Below, piece by piece: positions 1 to 7,443 of a stretch of 30,387 bases of DNA. Below the pieces are notes generated by a model, which saw nothing but the letters and a program-made list of their open reading frames with translations, ran no database searches and was not told the origin of the DNA. The stretch's first letter is position 1, and every line of letters starts with the position of its first letter. Origin of the DNA: W11650 sp963550755 (GTDB taxonomy: Bacteria; Bacillota; Clostridia; Lachnospirales; Vallitaleaceae); contig CAUVDV010000007.1 of assembly GCA_963550755.1 (NCBI GenBank), positions 1 to 30,387 on the forward strand, in the 5' to 3' direction. The position numbers were made by a program, and so were the translations under genes.

Positions 1-64
1 GATAAGAGAACCTTGAAAATGAGGATATGTGGATAAATCTGCGGAAACTCAAGAAGTGCTATAA

Positions 65-93
65 TTGACATAATTAGGATGTTATGCTATCAT
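65..93 (+). promoter_or_regulatory. Sigma-A-like promoter of the SPFH operon
   Basis: TTGACA at 65-70 and TATCAT at 88-93 are separated by 17 bases, close to the sigma-A consensus. Transcription would start near position 100, leaving an untranslated leader of about 140 bases before the first gene at 243. No gene was recognised in bases 1-242. Confidence 0.6.
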
Positions 94-242
94 AATCAAA
101 ATAAGATTTGATTTTAACAAACAACTGGATTTTAAAAGGTGGCGAAGAAAAGGACAGATAGAATTTTTATCACAAAATAGTATGAGATGAATGTGAGATA
201 AGAATCAATTTCAAGAGAATTTAACAATGAAAGAGGGAAAAA

Positions 243-1592
243 ATGGGACTTTTTCACAGTGATAATGTTAAAGAAAAACAGCACAAGGGTATTTTGGGAG
301 CATTTGCTGTTGACGTAATCAAATGGGAACCGGAGGGAGACGCAGCAGCTTCTTTAATCGTTCATAAATTTGAATATGAAGATTTTCCAAATGGTTCGTA
401 TTTGATTGTCGCACCTAGTCAGATGGCAGTATTTACCAATAATATGGCAGCGGGGAGTTCCTTGGAAGAAAGCGGGGGGAATAGTCAAGTTTCTATTTTC
501 ACAGGGCCGTGCAAGATAAAATTAGATACGGGAGATTCTCGGTTTGCACCCTTTCGCAATATTGCACATGCCTTAACGGGTGGCGATTCAGAGTTTCATT
601 CTACCATTTATTTTGTAAATACGACCTATATGAATGAGCTTAGGTGGGGAACCCAGCAGCCGATTCTTATTCAAGATCCAGAGGAAGAAGTCAATATCCA
701 TGTCAGAGCAAGCGGGCTTTTTGGGGTGCATATTGAGCAGCTTGATACCAGTATTGCCGCTGCCTGTGTTAGAAAATTTTTGCAAAAAGTTGTTGGCACA
801 AGGGCAAATTTTACACGAGAAGAATTGATGTCTTATATGCGGGCAAAAATATTAGAGTATGTTCCAGATTTGTTGGCGAAAGCCATGATTGATAAAAATG
901 TAGGCATTCTCAAAATAAGCGGATATTTATCTGAATTTTCTGAAATTATGTTTGAAAAACTAAAATCTCATTTTGAAGATTTTGGTTTAGTGCTTGATAA
1001 TTTTTCCTTTCATTCGATCAATGTTCCAGATGAAGATTTGGAAGAAATCAATGAGATGAAAATCAAGCGAAAAAGAGATCAGTTAGACGCCGAGGGTAAC
1101 GCCAAAAGAATGGATATAGAATCGGCAGCCAGAGCCCGAATGAGAGAAAGAGAGGGGTATTCCTATCAGCAGGAAGAAGCCTTTAAGGTCATGCGTTCGG
1201 CGGCTGAAAATGAGGGAATGTCCTCAACCTTTATGGGCGCTGGCATGGGGCTTGGTATGGGCACTATGATAGGTGCGGGCATGGGTGCAAGTATGGGCAC
1301 GATAGCGCAAGGAACGCTGCAAAGTGAAAACATGATGAACCCCGTAGGGCAAGATGGGGCGATGTGTCGAACTTGTCATCATGTCAATAAAGCAGGAGCG
1401 AAATTTTGCCTTAATTGCGGCGAAAAGTTGGGGAGCACTTTTAGTACATGCCCAGACTGTGGACATGAAATTGTTGCAGGAGCAAAGTTTTGTATAAATT
1501 GTGGAAAGAAATTAGCGCGGATTTGCCCTAATTGTAGTCAGCCGCTGGAGGGAGAGGCGAAGTTTTGCGCAGAATGTGGATATAAATTATAG
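243..1592 (+). CDS. SPFH-domain protein (YdjI-like) with three C-terminal zinc ribbons
   Basis: 449 residues. Residues about 15-280 resemble the SPFH (stomatin/prohibitin/flotillin) domain of the YdjI group, often labelled 'virion core protein'. A helical, charged stretch follows (about 280-325), then a Gly/Met-rich low-complexity segment (about 330-360). The C-terminus has three zinc ribbons, each a CxxC pair repeated after about 11 residues: CRTC/CLNC, CPDC/CINC and CPNC/CAEC. There is no signal peptide and no clear membrane helix, so it is probably a peripheral cytoplasmic membrane scaffold. In Bacillus subtilis, YdjI helps connect the PspA-type protein YdjF to the membrane. No PspA gene is visible here, so a role in envelope stress is inference. 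The start has GAGGG just upstream. It is first in a packed operon, and the next gene begins 8 bases after its stop. Confidence 0.85.
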   Translation: MGLFHSDNVKEKQHKGILGAFAVDVIKWEPEGDAAASLIVHKFEYEDFPNGSYLIVAPSQMAVFTNNMAAGSSLEESGGNSQVSIFTGPCKIKLDTGDSRFAPFRNIAHALTGGDSEFHSTIYFVNTTYMNELRWGTQQPILIQDPEEEVNIHVRASGLFGVHIEQLDTSIAAACVRKFLQKVVGTRANFTREELMSYMRAKILEYVPDLLAKAMIDKNVGILKISGYLSEFSEIMFEKLKSHFEDFGLVLDNFSFHSINVPDEDLEEINEMKIKRKRDQLDAEGNAKRMDIESAARARMREREGYSYQQEEAFKVMRSAAENEGMSSTFMGAGMGLGMGTMIGAGMGASMGTIAQGTLQSENMMNPVGQDGAMCRTCHHVNKAGAKFCLNCGEKLGSTFSTCPDCGHEIVAGAKFCINCGKKLARICPNCSQPLEGEAKFCAECGYKL

Positions 1593-1600
1593 GAGGCGGC

Positions 1601-2284
1601 ATGAATAACATTAAAAATAAAAATGCAGTTATCGTTTCGGGGCTACTATTTGTGGTGTGGTTTACAGCGATGATAAGCTTTGGTACAGCAAGCTGGCTGC
1701 CCCTTAATTTTTATACGGCATTGGCGTTTGGCAGCTTTTCTTTGACAGTAAGCCTTATCTACTTGCTGGTTTTTGCAACGGCAAAATCAAAAACAAATGA
1801 GATACGATATATACCAGTGGTATTTATAATGGCGTATCTTGTCATTTCACTGGCAGTGAACTTTTTATTTTGTTTTTATATCACAGGAATCCAAACTATT
1901 TTTTTCCTTAATGTCCTACTTCTTTGCACAGCAGTAGGCGGAATCTTTTTTTCGGAAAAGTATGTGCGGGGAGTGGAAAGAAAAGTTGGAATATTGGAAG
2001 ATAAGCAAAGTATACAGAAGTTTTTATCACAAAGAGTGGGGAAAGCGATACTACTTTCTAAGGATGAAGAGGTAAAGAAGAAACTTTTAAGTTTAAAGGA
2101 ATTGGTAGACTATAGCAATGCCTTGTCTATTCGTGCCAGTGAGGAAATAGAGAGGGCACTTTGCTTTCAATTCGATACTTTAGAGAACATGCTTTTGCAA
2201 GGAGCAGATAGAGCTAAAATTTTAGAAAGGATAGAAGAGATTATAGTAGATGTTAAGTACAGAAATACTATAAAAGCGGTTTGA
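1601..2284 (+). CDS. Hypothetical membrane protein with four predicted helices
   Basis: 227 residues. Four hydrophobic segments are visible at about residues 9-30, 38-60, 70-95 and 99-120. A charged, helical cytoplasmic-looking tail of about 105 residues follows, rich in Lys, Glu and Leu. I do not recognise a family. The start is preceded by AGGAGG. It lies 8 bases after the SPFH gene and 3 bases before the zinc-ribbon gene, so the three are almost certainly co-transcribed. A reasonable inference is that it is the membrane anchor for the soluble SPFH and zinc-ribbon partners, by analogy with the membrane partners of YdjI in Bacillus. Sequence similarity to those partners was not tested. Confidence 0.75.
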   Translation: MNNIKNKNAVIVSGLLFVVWFTAMISFGTASWLPLNFYTALAFGSFSLTVSLIYLLVFATAKSKTNEIRYIPVVFIMAYLVISLAVNFLFCFYITGIQTIFFLNVLLLCTAVGGIFFSEKYVRGVERKVGILEDKQSIQKFLSQRVGKAILLSKDEEVKKKLLSLKELVDYSNALSIRASEEIERALCFQFDTLENMLLQGADRAKILERIEEIIVDVKYRNTIKAV

Positions 2285-2287
2285 AAA

Positions 2288-3094
2288 ATGGAATTTAGTG
2301 GTTTAAAGTGCTCCGGCTGCGGGAGCAGTAATGTGGAATTTTTGCCGCCGACAAGAAAACTGATTTGCCATCAGTGCGGAAAGGAAGAATACTATTCCAG
2401 AGCGACACTTAATAAAAATGGCAAGGTGATTTTAGCCAAAGACAATGCGATGAAGTTTTTTGTGAGCGGGGATATGGACACGGCAAAACATTATGCGTTA
2501 GAGGTTTTGAATATTTTTGTGGATAATGTTCCAGCCAAATACATTGTAAGCTATCACGATGAAGTTAGAAATGCCAAAAACAATAAATTAAAAGATTTTT
2601 TTGATTCGATAAAAAATATTGCTTTGGAATACGATGAAATTAGGGATTTACAGTCCTTATTTATCGCTAGTGCAAAAGTATTAAGCGACTATGAGAAAGA
2701 AATCATTGAAATCTCGGCGTATAATATGCAATCAGACGAGGACAGAAAAGAGCTGGAGGGATTCCTTGATAAGATTTGTCCCTATTTTATTAAAAATCGG
2801 GTTTCTATTGATTTTTTAAAGGAAGAAAAGGCAGCGTATTATGAGGAACTTGCTAATCGGCTAAACATACCCAAAACTTGTTTTGCGCTGATTAAGGCAA
2901 TCGAAGAAAATCCAGATTCGCCTTACGAGGGAAAGACTTTTTTTCTTGAATCAAAAACACGGTATTTTTATGAGAATTTTGTGTTAGTTGTTGGGAATAT
3001 TTTGAAAAATATGAAAGAATCGGACTATAAACCGAAACTGCTGGCGGCTTATCAGCAAAAAATGATGCAGTTCCAAAAAGACGCTGGATATTAA
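2288..3094 (+). CDS. Hypothetical protein with N-terminal zinc ribbon
   Basis: 268 residues. The N-terminus carries a TFIIB/rubredoxin-like zinc ribbon, with CSGCGS at about residues 9-14 and CHQCGK at about 27-32. The rest, about 230 residues, is predicted to be mostly helical and charged, with no membrane segment or catalytic motif that I recognise. It begins 3 bases after the membrane protein gene, with little room for a classical ribosome binding site, so translation may be coupled. Zinc ribbons occur in two of the five proteins of this operon, which suggests they serve for protein contacts within one assembly. The function is unknown. Confidence 0.75.
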   Translation: MEFSGLKCSGCGSSNVEFLPPTRKLICHQCGKEEYYSRATLNKNGKVILAKDNAMKFFVSGDMDTAKHYALEVLNIFVDNVPAKYIVSYHDEVRNAKNNKLKDFFDSIKNIALEYDEIRDLQSLFIASAKVLSDYEKEIIEISAYNMQSDEDRKELEGFLDKICPYFIKNRVSIDFLKEEKAAYYEELANRLNIPKTCFALIKAIEENPDSPYEGKTFFLESKTRYFYENFVLVVGNILKNMKESDYKPKLLAAYQQKMMQFQKDAGY

Positions 3095-3107
3095 AAAGGA
3101 GAATAAT

Positions 3108-4754
3108 ATGGCAGAAAACGTGGTCAGATATGTTGACATTTTACCGCTCAAAAATAGTGTGGAAAATATGCAAAGAGATATTGCCATGCTAAACGATAAG
3201 GTTGATTATGTAAATAATAGTGTAAACCAAGTGAGCAGGGAACTTGAAATCTTAAATCAAAAGTTTACAGCGCTGATGGATGACCGAGTAAGAGCCGAGG
3301 CTCTCTCGCAGGCAACCACGGAACTTGTCAGAGTGCGGCAAGAGATAGAAAAAGAATTCGGAAGCTACGGCTTAGTCAGAGAAACGATGTTAGGTATTTT
3401 ACAGGCAACCGATTTGGCACTGGTAAAGAAAACCACAATATCAACCGTATCAGAAGAACTGATGATTTCTACACCAAACTATTGGCTTTCGCCCTGCTTG
3501 ATTGCGGTTTCTGCGTGGATCAATAATGATAGGGATTTGGCGGAAAGAGCGATAAAAGAAGCCTTACGGCGGGATGAAGAAAGAACAGCGCTGACGATGG
3601 CGCTGATATGCCGAAGAAACGGAAGAACCACCGCTTGCTATGAGTGGCTCAATATCTATTTTTCCCATCTTAATGCCGGCAATTTTTCAGAGGGTGGCTA
3701 TACTTTTGTTGATGCCTATATTAATGGTGTTTTTGGGGCGGACGAAAAGCATGTCTGCACGGATTATGTTGTGCGCTGGCTTAGCCAAGTGAAAGAGAAC
3801 GATAAAGAACTGGAAGCCAAGCAGGAAAAGACATGGCAGGATTATTGCGTTTTGAAAACTTCTTCACATGAGAAGATGTATCCGGCGCTGCGAGGCTATT
3901 CGGAAGATTTTGACAATATTATGGCGTATACGGATAGGGTATATAGTGCCGATGATTTAATCAAAGAATTTGAAGACATCAGCAGCAGTCAGGTTGATGT
4001 TGAAAAAATAAAAAAACGGGTAGACGAAAATTTGGTAGAAGTGATTAGCAATTATGCTGTGGAGGAAATTAGGCTCCGAGACGAAGAAGCTTGTTTCCAA
4101 AGAGTGAAAGAAAGTAACGGTAAAATCAAGTACGAGGAGATGAAGCAGCATTTGTTGGCGCAAAGAGCGCAGAAGCAAAGGCAAAAAATTAATTTTGTCG
4201 AACAAATGACAAAGGCTATTATCCATAAAGAAAACTCTTCTTTGTCTGAAAGGAGAACAGCTATCTCAATATTGCAGCCATATATCAATAAAGGCTACAA
4301 TAAATATATAGATGAGAAAAAACCTTTGTTTCCACAGGAAATAAACATAAATGTTAATGGGTACAAGATGAGAGCAGCAACAAACTCGAATGTTGACATG
4401 CTAAAAAATGAATATGAAAATTATCTAAACGGCAAGAAAGAATGGGAAACCCAAAATTATAAAGACACTGCTGGAAAAAAGAATATGATCATAGCTTTAG
4501 TCCTTTTTGTTTTGGGGATACTTACCGCTGCCATATATATAGGCTGGGTATTTTTAGCAGGAGCGGCTTACTTTGGCTATAAATTCTATCAGCTGGAGCA
4601 TAATCCTCAGGAATACTTGGCAGAAGCCCAAAAGAAATACGATTATGAGCGAAGCGAAGGCTACCGAATCATTGACCAGTGCGTGGGAGAGTGGAAGCAT
4701 ATTAATGGCAGAGTAGACGAGTTTGAACATAAGCAAAAGTATCTGGTAGCATAG
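3108..4754 (+). CDS. Hypothetical coiled-coil protein with C-terminal membrane hairpin
   Basis: 548 residues. The first 90 residues or so have heptad-like spacing (repeated Leu, Val and Ile with Asn, Gln, Glu and Lys) typical of a coiled coil. A long helical middle follows. Near the C-terminus, about residues 462-500, are two adjacent hydrophobic segments joined by a short turn, which look like a membrane hairpin. The last 50 residues are charged. No enzymatic motif was recognised. A ribosome binding site (AAAGGAG) precedes the start. It is the fourth gene of the AT-rich operon, 13 bases after the zinc-ribbon gene and 9 bases before the small acidic gene. It may tether the complex to the membrane, but that is inference from topology alone. 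Confidence 0.75.
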   Translation: MAENVVRYVDILPLKNSVENMQRDIAMLNDKVDYVNNSVNQVSRELEILNQKFTALMDDRVRAEALSQATTELVRVRQEIEKEFGSYGLVRETMLGILQATDLALVKKTTISTVSEELMISTPNYWLSPCLIAVSAWINNDRDLAERAIKEALRRDEERTALTMALICRRNGRTTACYEWLNIYFSHLNAGNFSEGGYTFVDAYINGVFGADEKHVCTDYVVRWLSQVKENDKELEAKQEKTWQDYCVLKTSSHEKMYPALRGYSEDFDNIMAYTDRVYSADDLIKEFEDISSSQVDVEKIKKRVDENLVEVISNYAVEEIRLRDEEACFQRVKESNGKIKYEEMKQHLLAQRAQKQRQKINFVEQMTKAIIHKENSSLSERRTAISILQPYINKGYNKYIDEKKPLFPQEININVNGYKMRAATNSNVDMLKNEYENYLNGKKEWETQNYKDTAGKKNMIIALVLFVLGILTAAIYIGWVFLAGAAYFGYKFYQLEHNPQEYLAEAQKKYDYERSEGYRIIDQCVGEWKHINGRVDEFEHKQKYLVA

Positions 4755-4763
4755 GAGGAGAAA

Positions 4764-4913
4764 ATGGAAGACAATTTAATGGATGAATTAGAGAATTTAT
4801 TTGGCGAAGAGGATGAAAGCATCACTCAAAGTGAGAAAATTGTATTGAAGCAAAATTTAGAAGGCTTTGCAAGCTGTTTTCCAGACTGGGATTTGCATCC
4901 GCCAAAAAAATAA
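4764..4913 (+). CDS. Small acidic hypothetical protein, 49 residues
   Basis: A short frame with a near-perfect ribosome binding site (AGGAGG at 4753-4758) ends in TAA at 4911-4913. The N-terminal half is strongly acidic (MEDNLMDELENLFGEEDES). The C-terminus is distinctive, ending in FPDWDLHPPKK. It starts 9 bases after the coiled-coil gene, and its stop lies 25 bases before the threonine synthase start. The strong site, tight spacing and matching AT-rich codon use make it a real gene rather than chance. The function is unknown. The terminal WDLHPP segment could be a docking motif for a larger partner in the operon. Confidence 0.7.
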   Translation: MEDNLMDELENLFGEEDESITQSEKIVLKQNLEGFASCFPDWDLHPPKK

Positions 4914-4938
4914 TGACCCGATAAGGAGAAAGGATAAA

Positions 4939-6399
4939 ATGCTAACCTATCAAAGTACCAGAGGCGGAGAAAAAGGAATTTCCGCGGCCGAGGCGATCGT
5001 CAGGGGAATTGCCGCCGATAACGGCCTGTTCGTGCCCGAATCGATCCCGAAGCTTCCCCGTGCGGCTGAAGAATATGCTGACTACAGTTATCAAGAGCTG
5101 GCGGTGGAGATTTTGGCGTTATATCTGCCGGATTTTACCGAGAAAGAAATCGGGCTATGCGTTCAGCGGGCTTACGGCCGGCAGTTTGATACGCTGGAGA
5201 TTGCGCCGGTGGTAAAAAAAGGCGGCTATTATTTTTTGGAATTATTTCACGGGCCGACGTATGCTTTTAAAGATATGGCTTTGCAGATTTTGCCTGAGTT
5301 GATGAAAACGGCTGCGGCCAAACAGGGCATCGGGAAGCAGATTTTGATTTTAACCGCTACCTCCGGTGATACCGGCAAGGCGGCGATGCAGGGCTTTGCC
5401 GATGCGGCGGGCACGAAGATTATGGTTTTTTACCCCAAAGACGGCGTTTCCTTTATTCAGGAATATCAGATGCGCTCACAGGAAGGTGCGAATGTAGAGG
5501 CGGTCGGAATCCGGGGCAATTTTGACGATGCCCAGACCGGCGTAAAAAACTTATTTCAGGATGTGGATTTTCTTCGGCGGCTGTCCGAGCAGGGATATTT
5601 GGCCAGCAGTGCCAATTCCATCAATATCGGGCGCTTAGTACCGCAGATCGTTTATTATATTTATGCCTATGCGCAGTTAATCAAGCGCGGAGAGCTACAG
5701 CCCGGGGAAAAACTGGACGTGGTAGTGCCGAGCGGTAACTTCGGGAATCTCTTGGCGGCTTATTATGCCCGGAAAATGGGCCTGCCGCTGGGCGCTTTGC
5801 TGGCTGCTTCTAATGAAAACAAGGTGATTGCCGATTTTCTGACCGGCAACATTTACGATAAGAACCGGCAAATGATTTTAACCAAGTCGCCGTCGATGGA
5901 TATCCTGGTGTCCTCTAATTTGGAGCGGCTCCTTTATGATATTGCCGGAGAAGCGGAAACCAGCCGTTTCATGCGGGAGCTGCAGGCGGAGGGGCGCTAC
6001 CGGATTAACGCCGGGCAGAGGGCGGCGATGGGCGAATTATATGGCGATTTTGCCGGAGAAACTGAGTGCAGCGGGGCCATCCGCGCCTTTTATGAAAAAG
6101 AAGGATATTTACTGGATCCCCACACCGCGGTAGCGGCGGCGGTGGCGGCCAAAACAAAAAAATTAGAACATAAAACGCTGATTGTATCAACGGCCAGTCC
6201 GTATAAGTTTTCAGCGGCAGTGCTGGAAGCGTTAGGTGGCGGGCGGCAAGCCGAAAGCTTTGCCTTAGCCAGGGAACTTCATGCCAAGACCGGCGCGCTG
6301 ATTCCGACCGGGATTGCCGGTTTAGAAAATAAGCCGCTGCGTTTTAGCGAGGTAATTGGCCGGGAGGAAATGAAAGCGGCGGTGCTGCGCTTTTTGTAG
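4939..6399 (+). CDS. thrC: Threonine synthase
   Basis: 486 residues. This PLP enzyme converts O-phospho-L-homoserine to threonine and phosphate. The N-terminus (TYQSTRG) and the cofactor lysine motif GPTYAFKD (Lys about 111) are typical of the family. A Ser/Thr-Gly-Asp-Thr-Gly-Lys stretch (TSGDTGKAA) and the phosphate-binding SGNFGN match too, and the length is normal. The frame is open upstream to 4867, but the ATG at 4939 is chosen because GGAGAAAGG lies just before it and the family N-terminus begins there. Base composition changes sharply to GC-richer at this gene. It has no obvious promoter of its own, so it may be read from the upstream operon or from a weak promoter that I cannot see. 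Confidence 0.95.
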   Translation: MLTYQSTRGGEKGISAAEAIVRGIAADNGLFVPESIPKLPRAAEEYADYSYQELAVEILALYLPDFTEKEIGLCVQRAYGRQFDTLEIAPVVKKGGYYFLELFHGPTYAFKDMALQILPELMKTAAAKQGIGKQILILTATSGDTGKAAMQGFADAAGTKIMVFYPKDGVSFIQEYQMRSQEGANVEAVGIRGNFDDAQTGVKNLFQDVDFLRRLSEQGYLASSANSINIGRLVPQIVYYIYAYAQLIKRGELQPGEKLDVVVPSGNFGNLLAAYYARKMGLPLGALLAASNENKVIADFLTGNIYDKNRQMILTKSPSMDILVSSNLERLLYDIAGEAETSRFMRELQAEGRYRINAGQRAAMGELYGDFAGETECSGAIRAFYEKEGYLLDPHTAVAAAVAAKTKKLEHKTLIVSTASPYKFSAAVLEALGGGRQAESFALARELHAKTGALIPTGIAGLENKPLRFSEVIGREEMKAAVLRFL

Positions 6400-6758
6400 G
6401 CCGCAGTCAGCCAAGTGCACAGAGGCAGTTTTTTAGCAAATCAGGCTAGTTTTGTTTGAGCCTGCACGGCTAAGTGAAAAATACAACTTTTAGCGAACGA
6501 TACAGACCCGAACATGGTACGCCGAGCAGCCGCAGGCTTTGCTGAAAAACCGAGTTAAAAAAATAACAAAAAAAGCCCTTGCTTTAGGGCACGAGCAGGC
6601 AAGAGGACAGTTGTGCAGGCGGGCTGCTTTTAAAAGATAAGCTTTAAAGCAGCGCTGAAAGGGATAGATAGATAAAAGCGTATGTGTACTGGCTTTAAAT
6701 AGCAGATCACGAAAGTCAGCGCGGAAACTGGAACAACATAAAAATAAGGAGAGAGCCA
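6400..6758. other. Intergenic region, no gene recognised
   Basis: About 360 bases between thrC and the flavin reductase gene. It holds only weak structure: CAGGCT/AGCCTG at 6442-6464, a short GCCCT/AGGGC hairpin near 6576-6591, and a 10-base palindrome GCTTTAAAGC at 6641-6650. The minus-strand frame at 6490-6759 has no ribosome binding site and no family resemblance. I see no convincing promoter or terminator. Confidence 0.5.
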
Positions 6759-7283
6759 ATGAGTTTAAAAAGAGTAGAATTTAACCGTTATTTAAAAGAC
6801 GCCGTTGAGCAGTTCCCCAAGGGCGCGTTTTTATGCACCAAGGACGGAGAAAAAGAAAACGTGATGGCCGTCGGCTGGGGTGCGTTCGGCTCAATGTGGG
6901 GACGTCCGCTGGCTGTGGTTGGCGTTCGGCCGTCCAGGTACAGCCGGGAACTGATTGATAAAACCGGTGAGTTTACGCTCAGTATTCCCTTTAACCAAAG
7001 TCAAAAGGATACGCTCAATTTTTGCGGCAGCTACAGCGGCCGGGAAAAAAATAAGTTTACCGAGCCCAGCCTGATTAAAGGCAAAGGGCAAACTCTGGAT
7101 GTACCGGTAATTGAAAACTGCCAGCTCTTTTACGAATGCCGGGTTATTACCAAGCAGCAGTTTGATCCGGAAGCACTGGACGCTTCGATTAAAGAAATGT
7201 ACTACCCGCACGGCGATTATCATATGGTATATTATGCAGAAATCGTAGATTCCTATATTTTGGAAGATGAATATGTAAACTGA
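6759..7283 (+). CDS. Flavin reductase-like FMN-binding protein
   Basis: 174 residues, matching the flavin reductase-like (flavoredoxin) family of small split-barrel FMN proteins. Supporting features are the N-terminal FPKGAFLCT segment, the NVMAVGWGAFGSMW strand region that contacts flavin in relatives, and VGVRPSRYSRELI followed by FTLSIP. The length is normal for the family. Members move electrons from NAD(P)H or other donors through bound FMN, but the physiological partner here is unknown. AAGGAGAGAG lies just before the ATG. It stands alone and converges on the minus-strand cation transporter gene, with strong inverted repeats in between. Confidence 0.85.
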   Translation: MSLKRVEFNRYLKDAVEQFPKGAFLCTKDGEKENVMAVGWGAFGSMWGRPLAVVGVRPSRYSRELIDKTGEFTLSIPFNQSQKDTLNFCGSYSGREKNKFTEPSLIKGKGQTLDVPVIENCQLFYECRVITKQQFDPEALDASIKEMYYPHGDYHMVYYAEIVDSYILEDEYVN

Positions 7284-7288
7284 TCCCA

Positions 7289-7351
7289 GGGTCAAACGCG
7301 TAAACAACCGTTACAAGCTTGCTTGCAAATGGATTTTTACGCGATTGACCC
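7289..7351. terminator. Long inverted repeat, possible bidirectional terminator
   Basis: GGGTCAAACGCGTAAA (7289-7304) pairs with TTTACGCGATTGACCC (7336-7351) at 15 of 16 positions across a 31-base loop. It begins 6 bases after the flavin reductase stop and lies in a convergent intergenic region. There is no long T-run, so it may be a structural or mRNA-end element rather than a classical intrinsic terminator. Confidence 0.5.
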
Positions 7352-7374
7352 GCCCAACAGCATGAGTAAGGAGC

Positions 7375-7394
7375 CGTTTTTTTGCAAAAAAACG
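7375..7394. terminator. Perfect 20-base palindrome with T/A runs
   Basis: CGTTTTTTTGCAAAAAAACG is exactly self-complementary. As RNA it could form an A/U-rich hairpin with T runs on both strands. It sits between the convergent flavin reductase and cation transporter genes, so a role in ending both transcripts is plausible. The lack of a GC-rich stem makes this uncertain. Confidence 0.4.
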
Positions 7395-7443
7395 AGCGGA
7401 TTACGAATGTTTTTGAGGATTGCGGGAATTCCATATCTTATCC

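Noticed and set aside
243..4913. Calling the SPFH operon a phage-defence system
   Set aside because: No nuclease, protease, nucleotide cyclase, NTPase or other effector domain is visible. Membrane scaffolding is the most that can be supported.
4867..4938. Upstream start extending threonine synthase by 24 residues
   Set aside because: The extra residues overlap the small acidic gene, have no family match, and the ATG at 4939 has its own ribosome binding site.
6490..6759. 89-residue minus-strand frame in the thrC downstream gap
   Set aside because: Cys/Phe-rich, with no ribosome binding site and no family resemblance.
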